Shown in pieces: positions 9,214 to 22,393 of a stretch of DNA of 64,000 nt. The DNA is from Methanosphaera sp. WGK6 (lineage in GTDB: Archaea; Methanobacteriota; Methanobacteria; Methanobacteriales; Methanobacteriaceae). Position numbers and translations under genes: made by a program. The DNA is taken from positions 1 through 64,000 of the forward strand of contig NZ_JRWK01000002.1 in NCBI RefSeq assembly GCF_001729965.1, in the 5' to 3' direction. The notes below the pieces were generated by a model, which saw nothing but the letters and a program-made list of their open reading frames with translations, made no database searches and was not told where the DNA came from. Every line of letters begins with the position of its first letter. The first letter of the stretch is position 1.

Positions 9214-9325
9214 TTTATATTTAACTTAATTTTAACTAATTTATTTTAATTTATTGTATATTAAATATTTATATCATAAATTTTATACTAGTTATTAATG
9301 ATAATATTATTTCGGAGGATATATT

Positions 9326-9559
9326 TTGAAAACTGATATTTTACAACATAATTTAGTTCCAGAACATACTATTTTATCAGATGAAGAAGCTCAAAAAGTT
9401 CTTGAAGATTTAAATGTTCGTAGGGATCAAATTCCTAAAATATTGCCTGATGATCCTGTAATAAAAGCAATAGATGCTAAATTAGGGGATATTATTAGAA
9501 TCACAAGAAAAAGTGAGACTGCAGGTATTTTTGTTGCTTATAGGGTTGTTAGAGAATAA
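9326..9559 (+). CDS. rpoH: DNA-directed RNA polymerase subunit H
   Basis: A 77-residue subunit H (Rpb5 C-terminal domain homologue), with LVPEHTILSDEEAQKVL at the N-terminus and PKILPDDPVIKAIDAK in the middle, both strongly conserved. It starts at TTG behind a good GGAGGAT ribosome binding site. In related methanogens it directly precedes rpoB2. Here a gap of about 970 nt intervenes. Confidence 0.93.
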   Translation: MKTDILQHNLVPEHTILSDEEAQKVLEDLNVRRDQIPKILPDDPVIKAIDAKLGDIIRITRKSETAGIFVAYRVVRE

Positions 9560-10533
9560 ATTTAGATTAATTTATCATTTAACAATATTTACTGATTTTT
9601 TTTTATTAAAATAATTCTTTTTTTATACTAGTATTTAAAAGAAACCACTAGTATATAAAACTATATGTTTTTATTAGATGAAGTATATACATATGATATA
9701 CGTATTAATTTATAGAATTAAATTTTAAATCATGTTTCCTTTATCAGATTTGAAATTCTATGTATATTATTTTAGATAGGATTAAATATTTTGTTCTAAA
9801 ATTAATTATGACGAAAATTAACATTTTTAAGAAGATATTGTGTAATTGAATAGCAATTACTTCTTGAAATATTAAATGATATTTAATGTAATTATAAATT
9901 TGTAATGATGTCTAATAATACTATAAATGATTGTCATGCTTTTAATTTTATAAAATAATTTTTATAACGTTATATTTAAGTAATGGGTAATTATTTTATT
10001 TTTATTGGATAAGTGATGGGTTATTTATAAATTTAGGATTTGAATATTAAATTCATAAAAAAATAGGATATTTATATTAATTGTAGGGTATTTCTGTAAA
10101 ATTATTTTTTTATAATACAGCTTATAATAGGGATTAGATGTTATCTTATTTTTGCGGTATGTTCTATAGGATATATTCTTTATTTAATAGAATCATCTTA
10201 TTGTATTTTTCATATATGAATTTTTATAAATTCTTTTTTTTTATTAATCAAAACTTTCCAATGAATAAAACTTAGTATGATATGATATAGTTGTGATTAA
10301 ATTCATGATATTAATGAATTCTCTTGTTGATTTATTGTATTACCATCACTTAAAAATAAATTAGTAATGTGGATTATTGGTCGTGTTTAATCAGTTATCA
10401 TTTAAATTTTAAAATTATAATCCCTTGAGGATAAGATCTAGTAGTAAAAATTGAAAATTTAGAAAAGAATAAGAATAATGTAGTGTGTGTAAAATTATTC
10501 GTAATAATTTCTTTTCAACTGGGAGATGGATAT
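9560..10533. other. long non-coding gap between rpoH and rpoB2
   Basis: About 970 nt without a supportable gene. Seen in it: two ACTAGTAT copies near 9628-9656, the second followed by a TATA-like stretch; a short hairpin GTAATTG/CAATTAC at 9842-9860; several TATA-like stretches. Nothing coding or clearly structured was recognised. Confidence 0.5.
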
Positions 10534-12045
10534 ATGACAAAAAATGCATGGTCTTTAGTTGATTCATTTTTTGATGAATATGATATAGTAGACCACCATA
10601 TCCGATCATACAATGATTTTTTAGATAATAAAATTCAAGAAATTGTTGATATTACTGAACCAATAACATTGGATCATGGTGAATATACTATAAAAACTGG
10701 TGATGTAGAAATAGTTAAACCATTTATAAAAGAGGCTGATGGTTCTAAAAGTATAATTGAACCTTGCGAAGCTAGATTAAGAAATTTAAACTATTCTGCA
10801 CATATGTATTTAGATATGGCTCTTGTTAAAGGAGACAGTGAAGATTATGAAATGGAGAAAGTCTATATAGGTGAGTTACCTGTCATGCTTAAATCTAAAG
10901 CATGTCACTTAAATGGCTTAAGCAATGAAGAATTGGAGAAAGTAGGTGAAGATCCTCAAGACCCTGGGGGTTATTTCATAGTAAATGGTTCCGAAAGGGC
11001 TATTGTTACAATGGAAGAAATCGCTCCAAATAAAATTATATTAGAACAAAGTGAAAAAGATAAAGCTGATAGAAGAGCAAGAGCTGTTGTAACTTCAATT
11101 AAAAGTGGTTTTAGAGCAAGAATTAATTTAGAGTATAGAAAACCTCATAAAAAAGGAGTATTCTTAAGAATATCATTCCCTTATGTGCCTGGAGAAATAC
11201 CTCTTGTAATTCTTTTAAGAGCACTTGGATTTGAAAAAGATGTGGATCTTGTAAATAGTGTATCTGATGATATAAATACACAATTCTTATTAATAGATGA
11301 TATTCAAACAACAGGTATCAATACAAAATATGATGCTATTAAATACATTGGTAATAGAGTAGCAAAAGGAATGACTGAGGAATACAGAGTTAAACGAGCT
11401 GAAGATGTAATTGATCGTTATTTATTACCTCATGTAGGTGTAGAACCTGAAGATCGTATTGATAAAGCAGTATATCTTGCAGAAATGACTGACATGCTTT
11501 TACAAGTAATTAATGGTGAACGTGAACCACACGATAAGGACCATTATGCTAATAAACGATTAAGAGTATCTGGAGATCTCATGGAAGATTTATTTAGAGT
11601 AGCTTTCACAAGTTTAACAAGAGATATGACTTATCAATTAGAACGTAGTTTATCTCGTGGAAAAGAACCATCAGTTAAACAAGCAGTAAGATCTGATGTA
11701 ATAACTGAAAATATAAAACATGCAATAGCTACTGGTAATTGGGTTGGAGGAAGAGCTGGTGTAAGCCAACTTCTTGATAGAACTAGTTATATGGGTACAT
11801 TATCACACCTTAAACGTGTTGTATCACCATTATCTAGAAGTCAACCTCACTTTGAAGCAAGAGATTTACATCCAACACAATTTGGAAAAATATGTCCAAA
11901 CGAAACTCCAGAAGGACCGAACTGTGGTTTAGTAAAAAATTTAGCTGTAATCACTAAAATATCTGAAGGATATCCATTAAAAGATATTGAAAAAGATATT
12001 ACATCAATGAATTATTTAAAACCATTAGATCATAACTTAGAATAA
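10534..12045 (+). CDS. rpoB2: DNA-directed RNA polymerase subunit B''
   Basis: The N-terminal half of the split archaeal beta-like subunit, 503 residues from the ATG at 10534, which follows GGGAGATGGA. The open frame extends upstream to 10483, but that part has no ribosome binding site. Recognisable segments include DPGGYFIVNGSERAIV, GNWVGGRAGVSQLLDRTSYMGTLSHLKR and the terminal FGKICPNETPEGPNCGLVKNLA, which are core RNAP B motifs. The split B''/B' arrangement is characteristic of Methanobacteriales and Methanococcales. rpoB1 follows after 15 nt. Confidence 0.95.
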   Translation: MTKNAWSLVDSFFDEYDIVDHHIRSYNDFLDNKIQEIVDITEPITLDHGEYTIKTGDVEIVKPFIKEADGSKSIIEPCEARLRNLNYSAHMYLDMALVKGDSEDYEMEKVYIGELPVMLKSKACHLNGLSNEELEKVGEDPQDPGGYFIVNGSERAIVTMEEIAPNKIILEQSEKDKADRRARAVVTSIKSGFRARINLEYRKPHKKGVFLRISFPYVPGEIPLVILLRALGFEKDVDLVNSVSDDINTQFLLIDDIQTTGINTKYDAIKYIGNRVAKGMTEEYRVKRAEDVIDRYLLPHVGVEPEDRIDKAVYLAEMTDMLLQVINGEREPHDKDHYANKRLRVSGDLMEDLFRVAFTSLTRDMTYQLERSLSRGKEPSVKQAVRSDVITENIKHAIATGNWVGGRAGVSQLLDRTSYMGTLSHLKRVVSPLSRSQPHFEARDLHPTQFGKICPNETPEGPNCGLVKNLAVITKISEGYPLKDIEKDITSMNYLKPLDHNLE

Positions 12046-12060
12046 AAAAGGAGAATTATA

Positions 12061-13872
12061 ATGCCAACAGTTAAAGTATATATAAATGGTAAATTAATTG
12101 GAACAACAGATGAACCTGATGCATTTGTAGCAGAAGTTAAATCTAGAAGAAGATCTAATGAATTAACTCATGAGTTAAATATAACATATTATGCTGAAAA
12201 TAATGAAATATTTATATTTACAGATGCAGGAAGAGCAAGAAGACCATTAGTAATTGTTGAAAATGGAGTATCTCGACTTACTGATAAAATCATTGACCAA
12301 GTAATTAATGGGGAAATGAAATGGTTCGACCTTATTAATGGAGGAATTATAGAGTATATTGATGCTGAAGAAGAAGAAAATGCATATATTGCAATGTTTG
12401 AAGAAGAGATTACACCAGCACATACTCATTTAGAAATTGATCCTTCAACAATGCTTGGTATATGTGCAGGAATTATTCCATATGCAAACCATAATTCTTC
12501 ACCTAGGAACACAATGGAAGCAGGTATGACAAAACAGGCATTAGGACTTTATGTATCTAACTATAATTTAAGAACAGATACAAGAGCACACTTATTACAT
12601 CAACCACAAATGCCTGTAGTAAAAACAAAAAGTATGGTCTCAACAGAATATGATAAAAGACCGTCTGGTCAAAACTTTGTAGTAGCAATTTTATCATATC
12701 AAGGATGTAACATGGAAGATGCTCTTGTTATGAATAAATCTTCACTTGAAAGAGGATTAGGACGATCTTCATTCTTCAGATCCTATGAAGCATCTGAAAG
12801 AAGATATCCTGGAGGACAAGAAGATCATTTTGAATATCCTGAAAGTATGGTGAGAGGATATCGTTCTGAAGAAGTTTATAAAAACTTAGATGAAGATGGA
12901 TTAATCAATCCTGAAGTACAAGTAACTAGTGGGGATGTATTAATTGGTAAAACATCACCTCCAAGATTCTTAGAAGATGTAGATGAATTTGGAACAGTTG
13001 CTGAAAGAAGACGAGAAACTAGTGTAACAGTAAGACATGGTGAACAAGGTATTGTAGATAAAGTTCTATTAACTGAAACTATTGAAGGAAGTAAACTAGC
13101 AAAAGTAAAAGTTAGAGATCATAGACAACCTGAATATGGTGATAAATTCGCATCAAGACACGGTCAAAAAGGAGTATTAGGACTGATAGTACCTCAAGAA
13201 AACATGCCATTCAATGAAGATGGAATGTGTCCTGATTTAATGATAAATCCTCATGCAATTCCATCTAGGATGTCTATTGGACAGATTATTGAAATGATTG
13301 CAGGTAAAGCTGGATGTATGGAAGGACAACGTATCGATGGAACACCTTTTACTGGAGTACCTGAAGATGAAATCAAACAACTCTTGAAAGAAAATGGATT
13401 TGAAACACATGGTCGTGAACAATTATATAATGGTATAACTGGGGAACGTTTCAAAGCAGAAATCTTTGTAGGTGTAGCATACTATCAAAAATTACATCAC
13501 ATGACATCTGATAAAGTATATGCAAGAAGTAGAGGTCCAGTTCAAGTGCTTACTCGTCAACCAACTGAGGGTAGAGCAAGAGAAGGTGGATTAAGATTTG
13601 GTGAAATGGAAAGGGATTGTTTAATAGCTCATGGAGCAGCATTATCCTTAAAAGAAAGATTACTTGATGAATCGGATAAATATGAAGCTCTTATCTGTGG
13701 AGATTGTGGAAGATTAGCAGTACGAGATAAAATACGTGATAGAACATATTGTGCAATTTGTGGGGAAACAGAAACATTCCCAATTGAAATATCATATGCA
13801 TTTAAATTATTACTTGATGAATTAAAATCATTATGTATATCTCCAAATCTTGTATTAGAAGATAAAGCATAA
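12061..13872 (+). CDS. rpoB1: DNA-directed RNA polymerase subunit B'
   Basis: The C-terminal half of the split B subunit (603 residues). It contains SYQGCNMEDALVMNKSSLERG, the hybrid-binding HGQKGVLGLIVPQENMPF region, and a C-terminal zinc ribbon CGDCG...CAICG near residues 550-575. Together with RpoB2 it forms one side of the active-site cleft. The start is ATG after AAAAAGGAG. The operon continues into rpoA1 22 nt later. Confidence 0.96.
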   Translation: MPTVKVYINGKLIGTTDEPDAFVAEVKSRRRSNELTHELNITYYAENNEIFIFTDAGRARRPLVIVENGVSRLTDKIIDQVINGEMKWFDLINGGIIEYIDAEEEENAYIAMFEEEITPAHTHLEIDPSTMLGICAGIIPYANHNSSPRNTMEAGMTKQALGLYVSNYNLRTDTRAHLLHQPQMPVVKTKSMVSTEYDKRPSGQNFVVAILSYQGCNMEDALVMNKSSLERGLGRSSFFRSYEASERRYPGGQEDHFEYPESMVRGYRSEEVYKNLDEDGLINPEVQVTSGDVLIGKTSPPRFLEDVDEFGTVAERRRETSVTVRHGEQGIVDKVLLTETIEGSKLAKVKVRDHRQPEYGDKFASRHGQKGVLGLIVPQENMPFNEDGMCPDLMINPHAIPSRMSIGQIIEMIAGKAGCMEGQRIDGTPFTGVPEDEIKQLLKENGFETHGREQLYNGITGERFKAEIFVGVAYYQKLHHMTSDKVYARSRGPVQVLTRQPTEGRAREGGLRFGEMERDCLIAHGAALSLKERLLDESDKYEALICGDCGRLAVRDKIRDRTYCAICGETETFPIEISYAFKLLLDELKSLCISPNLVLEDKA

Positions 13873-13894
13873 AATTACTCAGGAGGATTAATAG

Positions 13895-16516
<2,622 letters not shown>

Positions 16517-16530
16517 GGGAGTGAAATAAA

Positions 16531-17700
16531 ATGGATATAGAACAAGTACAAAAAGTTATCACTGAAAATGGTGCTGATTATTTCCCTATTAAATTGGTTG
16601 AAGAAATAGCTCAAGCAAGTGAACGTAATAATTTAACTGATGATGAATTAGTAACATTAGTTCTTCGAGTTAAAGAAGCATATGAACGTGAAGAAGTTGA
16701 ACCAGGAGAATCTGTAGGAACTATTGCAGCACAATCTGTAGGTGAACCAGGTACTCAGATGACAATGCGTACTTTTCACTATGCAGGGGTAGTAGAATTA
16801 AACGTAACTCTTGGGTTACCTCGTCTTATTGAAGTAGTAGATGCTCGTAAGAAAATAGCAACACCTACTATGGATATTTACTTTACAGATGAATATAAAA
16901 ATGATGAAGACTTCATTCGAAAAATGGGTAATAAAATAGGTAAAATTACATTAAATGATGTAATTAAAAACTTCAATGTAGATTATATGGATAATACCAT
17001 TACTGCTGAAATTGATATGGACATACTTGATGAACGTCGTCTTGAACTTTCAGAAGTTACAAGTGTAATTGAAAAAACTTTTAAACAGGTAACAATAAAT
17101 AATAATTTACTGAGTTTTGAAACCACATTTTCTAAAGATGAAGAAAAAATTCAACAAGGTATTCGAGAATTAAGATTACTTGCTGATAAAATCAGAGATC
17201 TTCAAATTAGTGGTGTAAAAGGTATTGGTAAAGTAGTTATCCGTCATGAACATAATGAATGGGTAATTCATACAGAAGGTTCTAATATTGGAGCTATTCT
17301 TAAAATTGAAGGTGTTGACATAGTCAAAACTACTACAAACGATATCTTTGAGATTGAAAAAGTTCTTGGTATAGAAGCAGCACGTAATGCTATCATACAT
17401 GAGTTATACACAACCATGGAAGAACAAGGGCTAAGTGTAGATATTAGACATATTATGTTAGTTGCTGATATGATGACTTCTGAAGGTATTGTAAAATCTA
17501 TTGGAAGACATGGTATTAGTGGAGAAAAATCCAGTGTTCTTGCACGTGCAGCTTTCGAAGAAACTGGAAAACACTTATTAAATGCTAGTATACGTGGAGA
17601 AACTGATAAACTCACAGGTATAATTGAGAATGTTATTGTTGGTCAACCAATACCTCATGGAACGGGCTCTGTTGGTGTAGCAATGAAAGATAAAAATTAG
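16531..17700 (+). CDS. rpoA2: DNA-directed RNA polymerase subunit A''
   Basis: The C-terminal A subunit (389 residues). The trigger-loop/bridge-helix region is visible as [26 protein letters not shown], and the C-terminus has [28 protein letters not shown]. It starts 14 nt after rpoA1 behind GGGGAGTGA. Together with A' it forms the catalytic center. Confidence 0.96.
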   Translation: MDIEQVQKVITENGADYFPIKLVEEIAQASERNNLTDDELVTLVLRVKEAYEREEVEPGESVGTIAAQSVGEPGTQMTMRTFHYAGVVELNVTLGLPRLIEVVDARKKIATPTMDIYFTDEYKNDEDFIRKMGNKIGKITLNDVIKNFNVDYMDNTITAEIDMDILDERRLELSEVTSVIEKTFKQVTINNNLLSFETTFSKDEEKIQQGIRELRLLADKIRDLQISGVKGIGKVVIRHEHNEWVIHTEGSNIGAILKIEGVDIVKTTTNDIFEIEKVLGIEAARNAIIHELYTTMEEQGLSVDIRHIMLVADMMTSEGIVKSIGRHGISGEKSSVLARAAFEETGKHLLNASIRGETDKLTGIIENVIVGQPIPHGTGSVGVAMKDKN

Positions 17701-17710
17701 GAGGCAGTAA

Positions 17711-18007
17711 ATGGATATAGAAAGAGGGATACGTGTAGCCGTAGATACTGGTAAGGTTATATTAGGATCCAATAAATCAACTCAAGCAATAAAACTTGGA
17801 AATGGAGAATTAGTTGTAATTGCAGCAAATGCTCCAAAAGATGTAAAAGCAGATATTGAAGTTTATTCAAAATTATCTGAAATACCAGTGTACACATTTG
17901 AAGGTTCTAGTGTAGAACTTGGTTCTATCTGTGGTAAACCATTCACAGTAACAGTTTTAGTAATACAAGAACCTGGAGACTCTAATATATTAGAGATTAA
18001 GGAGTAA
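17711..18007 (+). CDS. rpl30e: ribosomal protein L30e
   Basis: A 98-residue L30e/L7Ae-family protein, with the helix-loop-sheet start DIERGIRVAVDTGKVILGSNKST and VIAANAPKDVKADIEVYSKLSEIPVYTFEGSSVELG, the family core. It binds a kink-turn in 23S rRNA. Its place between rpoA2 and nusA is the standard archaeal order. It is preceded by GGAGGCAGTAA. Confidence 0.93.
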   Translation: MDIERGIRVAVDTGKVILGSNKSTQAIKLGNGELVVIAANAPKDVKADIEVYSKLSEIPVYTFEGSSVELGSICGKPFTVTVLVIQEPGDSNILEIKE

Positions 18008-18016
18008 ATAGATACT

Positions 18017-18448
18017 ATGTCCGTCAAGTTTACAACCAATGAAATCAGATATATAGGCTTGTTTGAAACCATAACAAGTGCTGTGGTTAAGGACTGTATC
18101 ATAGATGACGAACATAATAAAGTTACTTTTTTGGTAAAAAAAGGAGACATGGGATTAGCAATAGGAAAACGTGGAAGTACTATTGGTAAGATGCAAAAAT
18201 CTGTTGATAAGAGTGTTGAAATTATTGAACATTCTGACGATCCCGGCGAATTTATAAAAAATTTATTATCTTCTGCAACAATTGATTCAATAGAATTTTC
18301 TAAAGATGCAAAAGGTAATAAAATCGCTACCTTGAATGTTGACTCAAAGAATAAACGTTCTATCATTGGTAAAAATGGTCAGAATATTCGGCGAGCTAGA
18401 CAATTTGCTAAAAGACAATTTGAAATTAGTAATATTATCATAAAATAA
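18017..18448 (+). CDS. nusA: NusA-like transcription termination/antitermination factor (KH domains)
   Basis: A 143-residue archaeal NusA, made of two KH domains only; the S1 and N-terminal RNAP-binding domains of bacterial NusA are absent, as is normal in archaea. The GxxG loops are IGKRGSTIGK and IGKNGQNIRR. It lies 9 nt after rpl30e and is the last gene before a structured 256-nt spacer. Confidence 0.93.
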   Translation: MSVKFTTNEIRYIGLFETITSAVVKDCIIDDEHNKVTFLVKKGDMGLAIGKRGSTIGKMQKSVDKSVEIIEHSDDPGEFIKNLLSSATIDSIEFSKDAKGNKIATLNVDSKNKRSIIGKNGQNIRRARQFAKRQFEISNIIIK

Positions 18449-18467
18449 CCATATTTATGATTATCAT

Positions 18468-18578
18468 GTTTAGGAATTAAAAAGTAAAATATTTTCATAT
18501 ATTTTACATCCTAAATTCTTAAAAAAACTCAGTTAATACTAAAAACTATAATGAAAAGTATGTGAATTATTTCACATA
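18468..18578 (+). promoter_or_regulatory. hairpin pair between nusA and rps12
   Basis: First element: TTTAGG (about 18469) pairs with CCTAAA downstream and encloses a GTAAAATAT/ATATTTTAC stem. Second element: TATGTGAA (18559-18566) pairs perfectly with TTCACATA (18571-18578) around a TTAT loop. They could be a terminator or leader structure for the ribosomal protein genes; function is not shown. Confidence 0.35.
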
Positions 18579-18704
18579 GTATTAAAATTAATAATACTAT
18601 TACTAAAACAACATGTTTTCATCTCGTGTTATATAGGTATAGTGTTTTTAAAAAAACTTTGAATAGAAAAATAAACTTTATAAAGTATAAATGGAGGAAT
18701 AAAT

Positions 18705-19130
18705 TTGCCAGGATTATTCGCAGCAAAAAAATTAAAAGATAACAGACAAAATTTCCGATGGAAAGACACACAATACAAACGTAAAACCCTCGGATTAAAC
18801 ATTAAAGCAGATCCATTAGAAGGATCACCTCAAGCTAGAGGAATTGTAATTGAAAAAGTAGGTATAGAAGCAAAACAGCCTAACTCTGCAATCAGAAAAT
18901 GTGTAAGAGTTCAATTAATTAAAAACGGTAAACAAATTACAGCTTTTGCACCAGGTGATGGGGCTATTGGTTTTATCGATGAACACGATGAAGTAATGAT
19001 TGAAGGAATTGGTGGACCATCAGGTAGGTCTATGGGTGATATTCCTGGAGTAAGATGGAAAGTTACAAAAGTAAACAATGTAGCTTTATCTGAAATGGTA
19101 AGTGGTAAAATCGAAAAACCTGTAAGGTAA
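18705..19130 (+). CDS. rps12: ribosomal protein S12
   Basis: The archaeal/eukaryotic uS12 of 141 residues. The conserved decoding-site segment is [20 protein letters not shown], followed by [17 protein letters not shown]. It starts at TTG behind GGAGG. It opens the rps12-rps7-fusA-tuf-rps10 group, the archaeal str-like cluster. Confidence 0.95.
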   Translation: MPGLFAAKKLKDNRQNFRWKDTQYKRKTLGLNIKADPLEGSPQARGIVIEKVGIEAKQPNSAIRKCVRVQLIKNGKQITAFAPGDGAIGFIDEHDEVMIEGIGGPSGRSMGDIPGVRWKVTKVNNVALSEMVSGKIEKPVR

Positions 19131-19159
19131 GTAATTTATTTAAAGGAGATTTAATTAAT

Positions 19160-19723
19160 ATGAGCTTCAAATTATTCGACAAATGGGATGTAACCGAAGT
19201 TACAGTAGAAGATATGGGATTACAAAATTACGTATGTTTAGATGAAATTGTAGTACCACACACAATGGGACGTCATGTAAAAAGACAATTCGCAAAATCA
19301 AAAGTATCAATCGTAGAAAGACTCATGAATAAAATCATGAGAACTGAAAGAAACAGTGGTAAAAAAAATAAAGCATATGCTATTGTAGAAGATGCTTTAG
19401 ATATAATTAACACAAGAACTAAACAAAATCCTGTACAAATTTTAGTAAAAGCTGTAGAAAACACAGCACCTAGAGAAGAAACAACACGTATAAAATACGG
19501 TGGAATAGGTTATCAAATAGCAGTAGATATTGCACCACAAAGAAGAGTAGACCTTTCATTAGGTTTCATTACAAAAGGAGCAATGCAATCTGCATTCAAA
19601 AATAAAAAATCAGCAGCACAATGTTTAGCAGATGAAATCTTACTCGCATCCGAAGAAGATTCAAGAAGCTATGCTGTACAGAAAAAAGAAGAAAAAGAAA
19701 GAGTAGCAAGATCTGCACACTAG
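19160..19723 (+). CDS. rps7: ribosomal protein S7
   Basis: uS7 of 187 residues. Key segments are ERLMNKIMRTERNSGKKNKAY, ENTAPREETTRIKYGGIGYQIAVDIAPQRRVD and the C-terminal SRSYAVQKKEEKERVARSAH. It binds the 3' major domain of 16S rRNA. It is preceded by AAAGGAGAT, 29 nt after rps12. The spacer before fusA (about 175 nt) is A+T-rich and may carry a promoter. Confidence 0.95.
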   Translation: MSFKLFDKWDVTEVTVEDMGLQNYVCLDEIVVPHTMGRHVKRQFAKSKVSIVERLMNKIMRTERNSGKKNKAYAIVEDALDIINTRTKQNPVQILVKAVENTAPREETTRIKYGGIGYQIAVDIAPQRRVDLSLGFITKGAMQSAFKNKKSAAQCLADEILLASEEDSRSYAVQKKEEKERVARSAH

Positions 19724-19897
19724 ATCTTCATATTTCTTTTTTTTTAAACATTCTAAAGAGTATGATAAATTTTTTATTAAAGAATCTATATTTTCAAGTT
19801 TCTTTAATAATTTAATTAAATAATTAAAAAATAATAATTTAAGATTATAAAATAAATTAAGTAAAATTAATTTAATATTAACATTTAGGTGATTTTA

Positions 19898-22090
19898 TTG
19901 AGTCGACGAGATCAAATGGTAAAAAAAATCAAAGAGTTGATGTATGAACCAGATTATATCAGAAACATTGGTATAGTAGCACATATTGACCACGGAAAAA
20001 CAACATTATCAGATAACCTTCTTGCAGCAGCAGGAATGATATCCTCTGAATTAGCTGGAGATCAAAGATTCCTTGATTTTGATGAACAAGAACAAGAAAG
20101 AGGAATTACAATTGATGCAGCAAACGTATCTATGGTACACACCTATGAAGATAAAGAATACCTCATCAACCTTATTGATACACCAGGACACGTAGACTTT
20201 GGTGGAGATGTAACTCGTGCAATGAGAGCAGTAGATGGTGCTGTAGTAGTTGTATGTGCAGTAGAAGGTATCATGCCTCAAACAGAAACAGTATTAAGAC
20301 AAGCATTAAAAGAAAATGTAAGACCTGTACTTTTCATTAACAAAGTAGATAGACTTATAAATGAATTAAAACTTGATGATTTAGAATTACAAAACAGATT
20401 CGTAAAAATCATTTCTGGAGTAAACAAACTTATTAAAAACATGGCTCCTGAACAATTCAAATCAGAATGGCAAGTTAAAATTGAAGATGGTACTGTAGCA
20501 TTTGGTTCAGCATACCACAACTGGGCTATCAACGTACCAGAAATGTTAAAAACAAACATTACCTTCAAAGATATTATTCAATACTGTAACGAAGATAACC
20601 AAAAAGAATTAGCAAGTAAAATAAAAATCGAAGAAGTAATTCTTGGTATGGTAGTAGAACACTTACCTAGTCCAAAAATTGCACAAGCATACAGAGTACC
20701 TAAAATTTGGTCTGGAGACATTGAATCTGTTGAAGGACAAGGTATGATTGAAACTAGTTCAACATCACCATTAGCAGTTATGGTAACTGATGTAAGTATA
20801 GATAAACACGCAGGTGAAATCGCAACTGGTCGTGTATATGGTGGATCAATTGAAAAAGGTTCAGAAATCTTCTTCGTAGGTTCAATGAGTAAAGCAAGAA
20901 CCCAACAAGTTGGAGTATATATGGGTCCTGAAAGAATCAACACAGACTCAGTTCCAGCAGGTAACATTGTAGCAATTACTGGTGCAAGAGGAGCTATTGC
21001 AGGGGAAACCATTACCGATGCAGATCACAACATAGCACCATTTGAAAGTTTAGAACACATATCTGAACCAGTAGTAACAGTAGCAGTAGAAGCTAAAAAT
21101 ACAAAAGATTTACCAAAACTTATTGAAGTATTAAGACAAGTTGGTAAAGAAGATCCTACATTAAGAGTAGAAATTAACGAAGAAACTGGTGAACACTTAA
21201 TTGCAGGTATGGGTGAATTACACTTAGAAGTTATTATCTACAGAATTAATGATAAAGGATTAGAAGTAGAAACATCTGAACCTATTGTAGTATACAGAGA
21301 AACAATTGCTGGTACAGCAACAAATGTTGAAGGAAAATCACCTAACAAACATAACAGATTCTACATTGATATTGAACCATTATCTGATGAATTAATGGAT
21401 GCTATTTCTGAAGGAAAAATCCAAGAAGGAAGAGTAAAAGGTAAAGAAGGAGCTAAAGTCTTCCAAGAATGTGGTCTTGATAAAGATGAAGCTAAAAAAG
21501 TATGGGATGTATATAAACACAGTATATTCATCAACAAAACTCGTGGTATCCAATACTTAGATGAAGTTAAAGAATTATTAATGGAAGGATTTGAAAGTGC
21601 ATTAGATAATGGACCATTAGCAGATGAAAAAGCAATGGGACTTAAAATCAACCTCATAGATGCAAAATTACACGAAGATGCAGTACACAGAGGACCAGCA
21701 CAAGTATTACCTGCTATAAGAAAAGCAGTATATGGTGCAATAATGTTAGCACAACCAACATTAATGGAACCAATGCAAAAAGTATACATCAGTGTACCTC
21801 AAGATTACATGGGTGCAGCAACTCGTGAAGTACAAAACAGAAGAGGACAAATTGTGGAAATGGGTCAAGAAGGAGATATGTCTACAATTGAATCTAAAGT
21901 ACCTGTATCTGAAATGTTTGGATTTGCTGGAGATATAAGATCCGCAGCAGAAGGACGTTGTATTTGGTCTACTGAAAACTCTGGATTTGAAAGAATTCCT
22001 AGAGAATTACAAAATCAAATAGTAAAAGAAATCCGTCAAAGAAAAGGTCTTACTCCTGATCCATATGGACCTGATCACTACTTAGGATAA
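19898..22090 (+). CDS. fusA: translation elongation factor EF-2
   Basis: Archaeal EF-2 of 730 residues. The G1 motif is [10 protein letters not shown]3 is DTPGHVDF and G4 is [17 protein letters not shown]-like sequence near the C-terminus is where the diphthamide histidine lies. The frame opens at GTG 19889, but that codon is part of the AGGTGATT ribosome binding site. The TTG at 19898 gives [15 protein letters not shown], which matches the known N-terminus in relatives, so I chose it. A palindromic terminator follows at once. Confidence 0.95.
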   Translation: MSRRDQMVKKIKELMYEPDYIRNIGIVAHIDHGKTTLSDNLLAAAGMISSELAGDQRFLDFDEQEQERGITIDAANVSMVHTYEDKEYLINLIDTPGHVDFGGDVTRAMRAVDGAVVVVCAVEGIMPQTETVLRQALKENVRPVLFINKVDRLINELKLDDLELQNRFVKIISGVNKLIKNMAPEQFKSEWQVKIEDGTVAFGSAYHNWAINVPEMLKTNITFKDIIQYCNEDNQKELASKIKIEEVILGMVVEHLPSPKIAQAYRVPKIWSGDIESVEGQGMIETSSTSPLAVMVTDVSIDKHAGEIATGRVYGGSIEKGSEIFFVGSMSKARTQQVGVYMGPERINTDSVPAGNIVAITGARGAIAGETITDADHNIAPFESLEHISEPVVTVAVEAKNTKDLPKLIEVLRQVGKEDPTLRVEINEETGEHLIAGMGELHLEVIIYRINDKGLEVETSEPIVVYRETIAGTATNVEGKSPNKHNRFYIDIEPLSDELMDAISEGKIQEGRVKGKEGAKVFQECGLDKDEAKKVWDVYKHSIFINKTRGIQYLDEVKELLMEGFESALDNGPLADEKAMGLKINLIDAKLHEDAVHRGPAQVLPAIRKAVYGAIMLAQPTLMEPMQKVYISVPQDYMGAATREVQNRRGQIVEMGQEGDMSTIESKVPVSEMFGFAGDIRSAAEGRCIWSTENSGFERIPRELQNQIVKEIRQRKGLTPDPYGPDHYLG

Positions 22091-22120
22091 GTATACTTAT
22101 TTCAAGTATACTTTTTTTTT
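22089..22120 (+). terminator. terminator after fusA
   Basis: The palindromic 10-mer AAGTATACTT occurs at 22089-22098 and again at 22104-22113, forming a perfect 10-bp hairpin with loop ATTTC, followed by a run of T residues. Confidence 0.75.
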
Positions 22121-22270
22121 AAATAAACTACTATAAAGTATATTAATAAAGAATTATAAATACAATAATTAATAAAAAATAATTTTATATCTAAATCTTA
22201 TATTGGTTTAGGATATTATTGTAAAATTATTAAATGTAATTAAAGATTATAAAAGAATATATTTTTTACA

Positions 22271-22393
22271 AGGGAATATAACTATTCCCTGTTATATTTC
22301 TTTGTAGTACAGTTAGTACAATATATTTCTTTAATACATTGTTAGAGGACGTTCTCTAGATATTAAAATAAATCTAGCAATCGGCTTGCTAAC
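22271..22393 (+). ncRNA. candidate structured leader or small RNA upstream of tuf
   Basis: In a 355-nt spacer there are four good hairpins. One is AGGGAATA/TATTCCCT (22271-22290, loop TAAC). The other three are consecutive: TAGAG/CTCTA (22343-22358), CTAGAT/ATCTAG (22356-22377) and TAGCAA/TTGCTA (22375-22391). The last group can also be closed by GTTAG/CTAAC (22341-22345 with 22389-22393). The segment 22341-22395 is less A+T-rich than its surroundings, which in such genomes often marks structured RNA. No known family was recognised. Confidence 0.4.

Larger units (their letters stand above)
8992..9255 (+). repeat. tandem 116-bp direct repeat containing tRNA-Lys
   Basis: 8992-9107 and 9140-9255 are identical over 116 nt: the tRNA plus 42 nt of A+T-rich 3' flank. 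The upstream flanks differ. Identity of the non-coding part points to a recent tandem duplication or gene conversion. Confidence 0.9.

Noticed and set aside
10415-10609. Small minus-strand frame in the gap before rpoB2
   Set aside because: It overlaps the rpoB2 start, has His/Leu-rich random composition and no ribosome binding site.
17863-18366. Antisense open frame of 167 codons over rpl30e-nusA
   Set aside because: A shadow of two well-recognised genes with strong ribosome binding sites on the plus strand.
21361-21789. Antisense open frames within fusA (also 20578-21012)
   Set aside because: fusA is certain; these frames are rich in Ser/Leu/Ile as expected for antisense of Glu/Lys/Asp-rich coding.
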